Source: Lachnospiraceae bacterium 10-1
Lineage (GTDB): Bacteria; Bacillota; Clostridia; Lachnospirales; Lachnospiraceae
NCBI GenBank assembly: GCA_000403495.2
Contig: KE159810.1
Span: 586,599 to 650,598 of the forward strand
DNA length: 64,000 bases
Direction: 5' to 3'
Shown: in pieces, positions 9,090-17,261 of the stretch
How positions within the stretch are numbered: the first letter of the stretch is position 1
How the letters are laid out: the number at the start of each line of letters is the position of its first letter
The notes under the pieces: model-generated
What the model saw: the letters and a program-made list of their open reading frames with translations, nothing else
The model's database searches: none
Told to the model about the DNA's origin: nothing
Position numbers and translations under genes: made by a program

Positions 9090-10336
9090 ATGACACAGGA
9101 AAAACAGCACGATATTGCCCTGATGCGGTATTCTGTTATCTCACCCATCATAAACGGGCTTTCAGAGGAATACAGTTCCCTGGATGCCTTTTATCGTGAT
9201 GCCGCAAAGAAGGGCGCCGCTGCACCCGACGGCACGGTGAAACATTTTTCAGCCGCCACCATTGAACGCTGGTACCGTAATTACAAAAACGGCGGCTTTG
9301 ATGCCCTCATCCCACAGGGGCGCGTGGATGAGGGAAAACCCAGAAAACTGGATGCAGATTTACAGGAACAGATTAAATATCTTAAACTGAACTATCCGCG
9401 CATGTCTGCATCTGCGATTTTCAGACAGCTTCATGACAATGGCAGCATTATTACCGGTGAAGTTTCCGAGTCCACCGTTAACCGCTATGTCAACCAGCTT
9501 GCACTGGAACTGAAAACAACCACCAGCCAGGATATGCGCCGCTATGAGCGTCCTCATATCAATGAGGTCTGGTGTGGCGACTCCAGCGTGGGGCCTTACT
9601 TAAAAACTGCCGACGGGCAGAAACACAAGGTATACATTACCGCCCTGATCGATGATGCCAGCCGCTTCATTGTAGGTATTGATGTATTCTTCAATGACAA
9701 CTTTGTAAATCTGATGTCCGTTATCAAATCTGCTGTTGCAAAGTATGGGCCCCCCGGATATTCAACTTTGACAATGGCAAATCCTGCCGTAACAGGCAGA
9801 TGGAACTGCTTGCGGCAAGAATCGGCTCCGTCCTGCATTACGACCAGCCTTATACCCCTGCACAGAAGGCTAAAATTGAACGGTGGTTCCGTACCATGAA
9901 AGACCAGTGGATGGCTTCCCCTGATATCCGGGATTTCCATTCTTTAGCTGAGCTGCGCGGAAATCTGCTTGCCTACGTGGATTCCTACAACCGGGTTCCC
10001 CATTCCTCACTGAAGGGAAAATCACCGCAGGAACGCTTTTTCTCTGAGCCTGAATGCTTCCATCGTCTTCCCGAAGATGAGCTTGATAAAAATTTCCTTC
10101 TGGAAATCGAGCGCAGGGTATCTGCTGACAGCGTTATCGTAATTGACCAGGTGGAGTATGAGGTGGACTGCCGCTTTGCAAAACAACGCATTACCCTGCG
10201 TTATTCCCCGGATTTAAAGGATATCTTTATTGTGGAAGCAGACAGAACACTCACACCCATACGGCTTTTAAATAAAACGGAAAACGCGTTTGTGAAACGC
10301 AAAAAAATACATTTATGCAGAGGAGAACAGGAATGA
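9090..10336 (+). pseudogene. Mu/IS481-like DDE transposase, interrupted by a frameshift
   Basis: The first frame carries a helix-turn-helix region (TIERWYRNYKNGGFDAL, about 50-70) and the first catalytic Asp (EVWCGDSS) with ALIDDASRF. The second frame, from about 9760, carries FDNGK with the second Asp, AKIERWFRTMKD with the Glu, and a Mu-type C-terminal beta domain. Joining the frames needs one extra base in the GGGCCCCCCGG run at 9747-9757; the total then becomes a clean 415 codons. It may be a true mutation, a sequencing error or slippage. The stop overlaps the ATPase start (ATGA), as in coupled genes. A GGAGGATCC site precedes the ATG. Confidence 0.8.
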
Positions 10337-11139
10337 TGGAATATTTTACAAGGTACGGTCTGGAATTCAATCCATTTTTAAAGAATTCCAGGGAAATCTT
10401 AGTGGATACGAATGAGCGCAGGGAGACCCTCTTCCGGCTGGATTATCTGGCTAAAACAAAGGGGTTCGGCCTTCTGACCGGCGGCGCCGGACGCGGCAGG
10501 ACAACCGTCATCCGCACATGGGCTGCCGGACTGAACCCTTCCCTTTATAAGGTAATCCATACCAGCCTTTCCACACTGACGGCAAACGATTTCTACCGAA
10601 ATCTGGCGCAGGAGCTGGGCGTACAGCCTTCCTTCCGCAAACCCGATAATTTCAGAACCATTCAGGAAGAAATCGCCCGCCTTTCCCTTGAAAAGCGGAA
10701 GACCCCTGTCATTATCATTGACGAAGCCGACTACATCAACAATGCCATCCTCAACGACCTGAAAATCCTGTTTAACTTTGAAATGGATTCCAGGGACAGG
10801 GCCGCCGTTCTCCTTGCCGGGCTTCCCAGACTGAATTCCACCTTACGGCTGGCAATCCATGAGCCGCTTTACCAGCGGCTGGTCATGAATTATAATCTGG
10901 AAGGGCTGTCCAAAGAGGAAGGATACTCCTATATCCACGAAAAGTTAAAAGGCGCAGGCTGTAACCAGACCGTTTTCCATGAAGCTGCCGTGGAAGCAAT
11001 CCTGAACGCCGCTGACGGAACACCGCGTATCATCAATAAGCTGTGCAATGCCGGCCTGCTCATTGGTGACAGCAGCAAATCAGAAATCATTACCGCCGAC
11101 ATCGCCATGCAGGCAATCAATGACTGCGAACTTGGCTGA
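10333..11139 (+). CDS. ExeA/TniB-like AAA ATPase of the transposon
   Basis: The 268-residue AAA+ protein starts MMEYFTRYGLEFNPF, a typical ExeA-family N-terminus. It has a Walker A-like TGGAGRGRTT (about 48-57) with Arg in place of the usual Lys, Walker B VIIIDEADY (about 128-136) and a C-terminal winged domain. TniB/MuB/TnsC proteins choose target DNA and activate the transposase. An AGGAG site lies 7 bases upstream, and the ATG overlaps the transposase stop. The Lys-to-Arg change in the P-loop could weaken ATP hydrolysis. Confidence 0.8.
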   Translation: MMEYFTRYGLEFNPFLKNSREILVDTNERRETLFRLDYLAKTKGFGLLTGGAGRGRTTVIRTWAAGLNPSLYKVIHTSLSTLTANDFYRNLAQELGVQPSFRKPDNFRTIQEEIARLSLEKRKTPVIIIDEADYINNAILNDLKILFNFEMDSRDRAAVLLAGLPRLNSTLRLAIHEPLYQRLVMNYNLEGLSKEEGYSYIHEKLKGAGCNQTVFHEAAVEAILNAADGTPRIINKLCNAGLLIGDSSKSEIITADIAMQAINDCELG

Positions 11140-11155
11140 CCCAGAATCCTTCATG

Positions 11156-11264
11156 CATTTAATGTGCGTGGGGGATTTTGAAACTTTAAATAAAGTGACC
11201 ATTCGGCTTTATATAGTCTGTTGCATTTGTGTAGTTTCAGCACAAAATGGCTACATTTAATGTG
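11156..11264 (+). repeat. Repeated CATTTAATGTG at transposon right end
   Basis: CATTTAATGTG occurs at 11,156-11,166 and again at 11,254-11,264, and a related CATTTAATTTG follows at about 11,278. Repeated sites inside one end are usual for transposase binding in Mu/Tn7-like elements, so this probably marks the right end. No matching copy was recognised at the left end. Confidence 0.45.
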
Positions 11265-11327
11265 ACGCTGAAAGCATCATTTAATTTGCCAAACAACACG
11301 ATATGATGCATTTCTATTGATTATGTT

Positions 11328-11591
11328 TTACCAGTCTGCTATGTTATATTTTTCTAAAAGCTCTTTTGCTTTTACCTCGCCCTCCTTGGTGATATACATG
11401 GATTTTGCTCGATGTGAGCCCTGCCTTATGTAATCTTTCTCATCAAGTTTGTTAAGCACATCAAAATTATAACCTTTCCACGCATACTTATCATCTTTAT
11501 TTGCAAATCTGTCCTGTTCCGTAAAATGTGACAGATAAATCAACATCATTGTCAGTTCTTCCATTGCTATCTTTGCATCTGTTTTATCCAT
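11328..11591 (-). CDS. DUF6429 family small protein
   Basis: The 87-residue protein matches the DUF6429 pattern: an acidic helical start, AWKGYNFDVLNKLDEKDYI, then SKS/AKS-type YITKEGEVKAKELLEKY. The second half looks like a small winged-helix. Function is unknown. A GGAGGGAG site precedes the ATG. It follows the 182-residue gene on the same strand and may be the last gene of the accessory operon that begins with hsdR. Confidence 0.7.
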   Translation of the reverse strand: MDKTDAKIAMEELTMMLIYLSHFTEQDRFANKDDKYAWKGYNFDVLNKLDEKDYIRQGSHRAKSMYITKEGEVKAKELLEKYNIADW

Positions 11592-11644
11592 GCTGTTCTC
11601 CCTCCACTTGTAATCTTTTTATTTCCTGCTATGCAATTGTCCAT

Positions 11645-12193
11645 TCATAAGTCATAGTGTAGATTATCATTTGATTTTGCTGCCAAATAGGTCTGTTTGG
11701 ACTGTTCGGACATATTTCTGCCCAAACACACGCCATACGGGGCAACGATTCCGTCATGAATAATAACATCCCTGAATGGCATCAATGTAGCTTCCACAAT
11801 CTGCGGCATGGGATAACCTCCCAGTATTTCTTGCCACGAAGAGTAAATTCCTTTCACAACATATACCTCATTGTTATCAACAGAAATCAACACAGATCCT
11901 TTTCTTAAATGTCTGTCCACTATAAATTTCCCATGTATTGCTCTCTTCCAGCTACTGACAATAGCTATTTCTTCTTCATCCATCTTTTTAAAGCCTGACA
12001 GCACAAATTCATCAATTATATCTTTATCTTCCCATAATTTAGAAGATATAAACGCTACTGATTTTAGCGGCAAACCTTTAGGTGATGTCATCCCATAAAG
12101 TTCTTTTATCAGCTTATATTTTTGATTTACAAAATCCAATAGAGCTATCCATAGATCATAAAATTGTTCCGCTTCCTCATCTGTTAAAACCAT
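11645..12193 (-). CDS. Conserved protein of unknown function
   Basis: I do not recognise this 182-residue protein. It is acidic at the start, has a central beta-rich part (GSVLISVDNNEVYVVKGI) and a C-terminal segment with GYPMPQIVEATLMPFRDVIIHDG, and shows no membrane segment or signal peptide. An AAGGTG site lies 7 bases before the ATG. It is placed between the iteron zone upstream and the DUF6429 gene downstream, so the iterons could control it. Confidence 0.6.
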   Translation of the reverse strand: MVLTDEEAEQFYDLWIALLDFVNQKYKLIKELYGMTSPKGLPLKSVAFISSKLWEDKDIIDEFVLSGFKKMDEEEIAIVSSWKRAIHGKFIVDRHLRKGSVLISVDNNEVYVVKGIYSSWQEILGGYPMPQIVEATLMPFRDVIIHDGIVAPYGVCLGRNMSEQSKQTYLAAKSNDNLHYDL

Positions 12194-12357
12194 ACAAATA
12201 CACCTTCATCCTTTTTATATTATCCATCAGCAACATTCTATATAATATCATTTACCCCTATATGCTCAAAACTTCCGTAGACAAACACAATTTTGACCTT
12301 ATCAATTGCTGATTCCGACTTGATCATTTTAGCATAAGCTACTCATCTCGGATAATT

Positions 12358-12681
12358 CTTGTTTAAATCTTGGATAAACCTTGTTTAAACTACACCTTTA
12401 TTACAAAATATTTAACCAACTATTCTTTGACTTATTGCAAGGAATAATACATTAACTTAGTCCAAGATTTAGCTCAACTTTAGTCCAAAACAAGTCCAAT
12501 TTAGTCCAAGCTCTGAAAGTAAGTCCCAAAACGATCTAATTCCATTGAAAATAAACTCAACTTCTCATTCATCAGCCAAAGTCTCATATCTCACAACCAA
12601 TTGATTCTGACTATTCTATTTCTATATAAATCACCACCTTGAATAGTTCTTGTTTAAATCTTGGATAAACCTTGTTTAAAT
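12358..12681. repeat. Array of 10-12 bp iterons in two orientations
   Basis: Three tandem 11-mers of the form CTTGNNTAAAY occupy 12,358-12,390, and the same three occupy 12,649-12,681; 34 bases are identical between the two blocks. Between them, on the minus strand at about 12,453-12,507, lie five TTGGACTAAA-like units spaced 10, 11, 11 and 12 bases. Spacing of one DNA turn suggests an operator or origin on which one protein binds side by side. The array fills the gap between the AlbA-type gene and the unknown 182-residue gene. The binding protein is unknown. Confidence 0.8.
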
Positions 12682-12701
12682 TACAATTTTAAAACAAGAT
12701 C

Positions 12702-14414
12702 TCACTTTAATATCCAATTAGATTTTTGCTGGTTTTCTGAGTCAGTATCAATAATGCCTTGTTTTCTCAGCGCTGTAAGCATATTTCGGATTTTATTTTC
12801 TTTTTGGGCATCACTCAACACATTTGGCAGCTTATCCCATAACAATTCCCGAATATCCTTCTTTTTGGCTTTTTTATACTGTTTCAGATATTCAACAATT
12901 AAATCCTTATAATACTTATCATCAAACCCCTTATTTTTAATATAGTTTGTACTCTCATCAATGCTCTTAGCCGCTGATGCCGATAAATATAAACTTGTTA
13001 TCCTGCCTTCTACCAGTTTCAATGCCCGCAGTCTGTCTACATCCTCTTTTTCTATCAACAAGCCTTTTTGGACCCTGTCAAGCAAAAACACTGTCTGTAA
13101 ATCTAAATCCTGATGATCATACAATATGTGCATATAATTATCATTCAAGGTTTTACCATATACCGTCACTTCAACCTGTGCCCCTGAAGATACATTGTAG
13201 TCCGGCAGTGGAAAATACTTCGCCTTTTGAATATTATATGCTCGGCGGATTCCCAATGTTGCGGTATCAATCATATGAAATGCCATCATAGAATCTGCTA
13301 AAAGTTTATTTCTATAAAATGGCGGACTGTAACTTACTTCCAACACGTTCTCTATTTTCTGCGGAATAAAGTCCCCCGGATTCGTAAATTTAATTTTGTC
13401 CTCAAATTCATTCACATAAATCCTTCCACCTAACTGATAATTCGTATGCGCAATACAGTTGTTAAGCAACTCCCGAATTAGCCAGCTATTATATTGCTCT
13501 GTTTCCATCGGAAACAGCGTCAACTGATTAGGCATATAACGGTAAGTCAGATTTCGTACTTTCGCAAACACCTTATCCACTACATTGATAAATGGAATCT
13601 TGAAAATCGCATAATCTTTATCCATTCCGTCCGCGCCATACAATCTCCACATAATGCTCGGCGCAGTCTGAAACATATAATCAAAATCAGAATTCCCCAA
13701 CAGAAGCATTCCTGCCTGTGTAATTTTACCATCTATCATGAGCTTAATCTTTGTAAGAAACTGCTCATCACTCATAGCATCCACTTCTGCCGAAATATGC
13801 TTCTGATTCATTTTTTCTTTATATTTTTCTCTTGCCAAATCTATTGCAGTCTTATCCAAGTGCTCTATTGTTGCCTTTTCTAATACCTGTTTTGACCAGT
13901 CCTTACGTTCCTGTGAACGAATCGCGTCTATCTTATACTGTTTTAATGCAACAAGACTTTCTCCTGCCCGTTCATAATAATTCGTTTTCCAATCTGTTGG
14001 AATGCCAGTCGCCGCCGCAGGAATTTTGAACATAAGCACTCGGTATTCTTTGCCATTCAAAATCGGAAATATTTCGATAATATCATAAAATGTCATTCCA
14101 TTGGCGGTATCTCTGGAAATCTCATATTTGAAACGCTCAAGCAGACTTTTATCCCCCTTTTTAAATGAGGTTCCTACTACCTGTTTTGTCTTGTTCTGCT
14201 CTCCAACTCCAAAAACAAGCCATCCATATTGCTGTTGACGTAAGTTTGCTTCATTACTTATTGCAGAAAAATATCTTCCAATTTTATCTGTATCATAACC
14301 GCCCTTAGCTTCCTTAAACTCAACAATTTCAAATTCCCAACGCTCCATGAGCATTTCTAAAATTTCGTAATATTCAACATCTTTTATAGACTTGCTATAT
14401 TCAAAATATGGCAT
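12702..14414 (-). CDS. AlbA/Schlafen-type protein with GHKL-like ATPase fold
   Basis: The 570-residue protein starts with an AlbA_2 (Schlafen-like) domain at about 15-150, with FEIVEFKEAKGG and GWLVFGVGE. A HATPase_c_4-like domain follows with ELLNNCIAHTNY (about 330) and NPGDF. The C-terminal quarter is a winged-helix region. Such proteins are often called RecG-like and accompany type I restriction loci. Nucleic-acid binding is likely; an enzyme activity is not proven. The ATG at 14,414 is chosen because GGTGG lies 8 bases ahead; the TTG 15 bases upstream is less likely. Confidence 0.82.
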   Translation of the reverse strand: MPYFEYSKSIKDVEYYEILEMLMERWEFEIVEFKEAKGGYDTDKIGRYFSAISNEANLRQQQYGWLVFGVGEQNKTKQVVGTSFKKGDKSLLERFKYEISRDTANGMTFYDIIEIFPILNGKEYRVLMFKIPAAATGIPTDWKTNYYERAGESLVALKQYKIDAIRSQERKDWSKQVLEKATIEHLDKTAIDLAREKYKEKMNQKHISAEVDAMSDEQFLTKIKLMIDGKITQAGMLLLGNSDFDYMFQTAPSIMWRLYGADGMDKDYAIFKIPFINVVDKVFAKVRNLTYRYMPNQLTLFPMETEQYNSWLIRELLNNCIAHTNYQLGGRIYVNEFEDKIKFTNPGDFIPQKIENVLEVSYSPPFYRNKLLADSMMAFHMIDTATLGIRRAYNIQKAKYFPLPDYNVSSGAQVEVTVYGKTLNDNYMHILYDHQDLDLQTVFLLDRVQKGLLIEKEDVDRLRALKLVEGRITSLYLSASAAKSIDESTNYIKNKGFDDKYYKDLIVEYLKQYKKAKKKDIRELLWDKLPNVLSDAQKENKIRNMLTALRKQGIIDTDSENQQKSNWILK

Positions 14415-14528
14415 TACGCTACCACCCAACCTATATTTTTTCTTTTATTTTTTGTTTTTATATTTATCTGCTAAATCATATCATGAATTAGATTTTTTCA
14501 ATAATCTATTCCTCCAAAACTTTACTAT

Positions 14529-17156
14529 CTAAGTCATTAATAAATGCTTGTATTTCATTTTGGTTTTTTTCCTTCCATATATCATACAGCGCATATTTTC
14601 TAAATCCCTTTCACTTTTTATCTTATACTTTTCTAATAAACTATCATATTTTTCAGCCTTCTTCATATTCTGTGCAATTTCTTCATCATCAATTAACCAA
14701 TGCTTATTATCAATAATCTCTTTAAAAAATATTTTTGCCTTGTCCGGATTATCATTAATCCAACAAAATAGTCTGTTAAAGTTATATCGAACAGTTTCAT
14801 TTTGATTTTTACTTAACCCTTGGTTCTGCTTTATATATTCAGTAACCTCTTGTACAACGTCTTTGAGTCCTTTAACCCTGCTCTCTGGAAGTTCTAAATA
14901 AATATCTATTGGTAACAAAATACTTCTCAAGTCATTTCCCATTTCAGCTAAAATATCTTTAAAAATATCATCAATTTCTCCAGAATCTAAAAATACTGCT
15001 TCAATTGTTAGAAAGTCTCCATTTTGATTTGGTATAATAGGCTTTGTTTTTCTCTCAAACAAGTTTTTATGCTTATACTTTCCAAAATATTCAATAAGTT
15101 CTTTCAGCCACAAGTAAGTATCTTCTTCAGGCAAGCTTAAATGATATGCCAAAACAGCAACATTCTGGCACTCCCCTACCTCATTAGCTATCTCGGTACA
15201 CCAATACTTTTTTGCTTCTTCAATGACTTCAAAATTTATTTTTTGAACTTCACAAACATTCAATAATTCTTCTGTAAATGCTGTTTTCAAAAGCTTCAAT
15301 AGTTCCGCTTGTCCCTCTACTCTAATTTCTTTATTTTGTAAAGTAATTATTTTCGCCATTGCTTCACGTTCGGAAAATGAAGTATTATTCATCGCTTTCA
15401 AAATGTCCTCAAATAACATATCATAATTATAAATTTCACACGATATATCTTCCGGCAGTTGGATTCCTTTATCTAACAAAATTTCCTTACATTCATTATC
15501 TAGCAATGATAAAATTTGCTTATATACATCTTCAATGTCATTATCCCTATATAATTCGTTTATACTGCAAAATCGCCCTAATTGATTTGGATATATCTTA
15601 GCCGCTTTATATTCCTCTATATTTTTTAAATTTATTAATGCTCCATATAAATTATTTAGCCATGTAATAGCACTGCTGCTATTATTCAAATTTAATTTCA
15701 GCGTTTCTAAACATTCAAATTCTTCTATTATCTGAATCAATCTTTGCATATTGAAATTTCTACATTCCAACCATAATGAAGCATACCATTTATGAATATC
15801 CAAAAATGGTGCTATACGGTCAGGATATATTGGATTTACCAATTCCCAGACATGTTCTCTCTCTATTGTTTCATTGTCGCTTATAATAAATATAATTGGA
15901 TCATCCCAAGGATCATATAGTGCTTTTCTTTCGCCACTTTCTGTATCAACAATTTCCGCATACTTTATATGTTGTTTACATTCTCCAATAACATCAGCAA
16001 ACCAATCTTTAGACAACCAATCTCTTTGGGGTTGTCTTGGTATACGTACAACATTATATACTTGCCTCCAATGGTGCTCTGCCACATAGTTCAATAAATT
16101 TTTATAAGCATTTAACGCTTGCCTTATCAGCTTCTTGTTCTCATCAACAACTTTGTTCTCGACATCCGTTAAGTAAATCCCACTTCGTGGATCATTAGGA
16201 TTAAAATATGCACTGTTTACAATAACCGGAAACGCAAAATCCTCTGTACCAATAAGGGGAAATGTACAAAATATCTTAGGAACATCCTTAGGATATTCGT
16301 CAATAAAAATCTCATTATTTTTTGCTTTAACAGGTATTGCCAAATCTATTTTTTCTTCATGATATAACAATATAAATAATTTATTTTTGTTTCCATTTTC
16401 GGTTATATAAATTGTATGCACCTCCGCCAGCCCCAGTTTACCTTTTTCTCCACGTTCTATATACAATAAATCATTTACCTTTATAGAGTTAATTTTTTCC
16501 ACAAATGCAAACACATAAGGAATTGATGCATAAAAACTTTTTAGCCCACTTTTCGCAATCTCTATTCCTTTATCATCCAATTCATATAAAAACCGAGTAT
16601 TGAAACCTCCAGTTTTCTCCAAAACAGAAATGTCAATTTCTTTACTTTCCTTAAGCTGTCTAAAACTTTCATTTACTGCAGCAATAACTTCTTCCTTAGT
16701 TTCACCGCTTCTATCTAATAATATATGTATTTCCTTGAGTGGCTCATTCTCATCCTGCAAAAAGGCATCTACTATTACTTGCTGTGACAGCAAGTGAGTA
16801 GTTAAAAATCCCGTTCCAAATTTTCCTGTAATTCCATTGTCTGGAGATTGATTTCTTTCTTTTGAAGAAACCTGCGAAATCAAATACACAATATTCTCTG
16901 TCGTAAAACATTTTCCATCATGCTCAAAAGATAAGTATCTATCTTTCTCATGAAAATCAATTTTGATATTTACCATTCCGTTTTTACCAGACACGTCTTT
17001 AGCATTTTGAATCAACTCCCAAATCCATCGGCGAGCTGTATTCTCATCATTTTTTAATAACAAATCCTGCATCATATCCAGTATCTTATTTGCAATTGCT
17101 GTGTCATGCGCACTGTTTATGGTAGCTTGCACCTTATCGGAATAATTCATCGTCAT
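14529..17156 (-). CDS. GHKL/sacsin-like ATPase, restriction-associated
   Basis: The 875-residue protein has an N-terminal HSP90-type ATP fold: ELIQNAKD (about 47-54, Glu and Asn for ATP and Mg), FEHDGKCFT (about 77-85) and the lid loop GKFGTGF (about 111-117). The rest is a long mixed helical region without a recognised catalytic motif. Sacsin/HSP90-like ATPases occur in several bacterial defence loci. Here the gene lies 105 bases after the hsdR fragment on the same strand and ahead of the AlbA-type gene. A second ATG six bases downstream is also possible. Confidence 0.82.
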   Translation of the reverse strand: MTMNYSDKVQATINSAHDTAIANKILDMMQDLLLKNDENTARRWIWELIQNAKDVSGKNGMVNIKIDFHEKDRYLSFEHDGKCFTTENIVYLISQVSSKERNQSPDNGITGKFGTGFLTTHLLSQQVIVDAFLQDENEPLKEIHILLDRSGETKEEVIAAVNESFRQLKESKEIDISVLEKTGGFNTRFLYELDDKGIEIAKSGLKSFYASIPYVFAFVEKINSIKVNDLLYIERGEKGKLGLAEVHTIYITENGNKNKLFILLYHEEKIDLAIPVKAKNNEIFIDEYPKDVPKIFCTFPLIGTEDFAFPVIVNSAYFNPNDPRSGIYLTDVENKVVDENKKLIRQALNAYKNLLNYVAEHHWRQVYNVVRIPRQPQRDWLSKDWFADVIGECKQHIKYAEIVDTESGERKALYDPWDDPIIFIISDNETIEREHVWELVNPIYPDRIAPFLDIHKWYASLWLECRNFNMQRLIQIIEEFECLETLKLNLNNSSSAITWLNNLYGALINLKNIEEYKAAKIYPNQLGRFCSINELYRDNDIEDVYKQILSLLDNECKEILLDKGIQLPEDISCEIYNYDMLFEDILKAMNNTSFSEREAMAKIITLQNKEIRVEGQAELLKLLKTAFTEELLNVCEVQKINFEVIEEAKKYWCTEIANEVGECQNVAVLAYHLSLPEEDTYLWLKELIEYFGKYKHKNLFERKTKPIIPNQNGDFLTIEAVFLDSGEIDDIFKDILAEMGNDLRSILLPIDIYLELPESRVKGLKDVVQEVTEYIKQNQGLSKNQNETVRYNFNRLFCWINDNPDKAKIFFKEIIDNKHWLIDDEEIAQNMKKAEKYDSLLEKYKIKSERDLENMRCMIYGRKKTKMKYKHLLMT

Positions 17157-17261
17157 CCAATCCTTTTATTGAAAATATATACATGAATAGCTATGAAACT
17201 TATAATTCTGCAATGTCATTGTACAAATTGCATATTTCAACACAGGCTCTCGAAGATTTGA

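Larger units (their letters stand above)
8304..11280 (+). mobile_element. Three-gene transposon (DUF6431, DDE transposase, AAA ATPase)
   Basis: Three plus-strand genes lie between the broken hsdM and the unrelated minus-strand DUF6429 gene: a zinc-ribbon DUF6431 protein, a Mu/IS481-like DDE transposase and an ExeA/TniB-like AAA ATPase. A transposase paired with an AAA ATPase is the plan of Mu, Tn7 and Tn5053 relatives. The left edge is set by the hsdM break. The right edge is approximate, placed after repeated CATTTAATGTG motifs at 11,156 and 11,254. No clean terminal inverted repeat or target duplication was found by eye. Confidence 0.7.

Noticed and set aside
9747-9757. Programmed -1 frameshift in the transposase
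   Set aside because: No classic slippery heptamer with a following hairpin is clear, and related elements usually encode one frame; mutation or read error is simpler.
12358-12681. CRISPR array
   Set aside because: The repeats are 10-12 bp in direct contact, without unique spacers of 30-40 bp and without cas genes.
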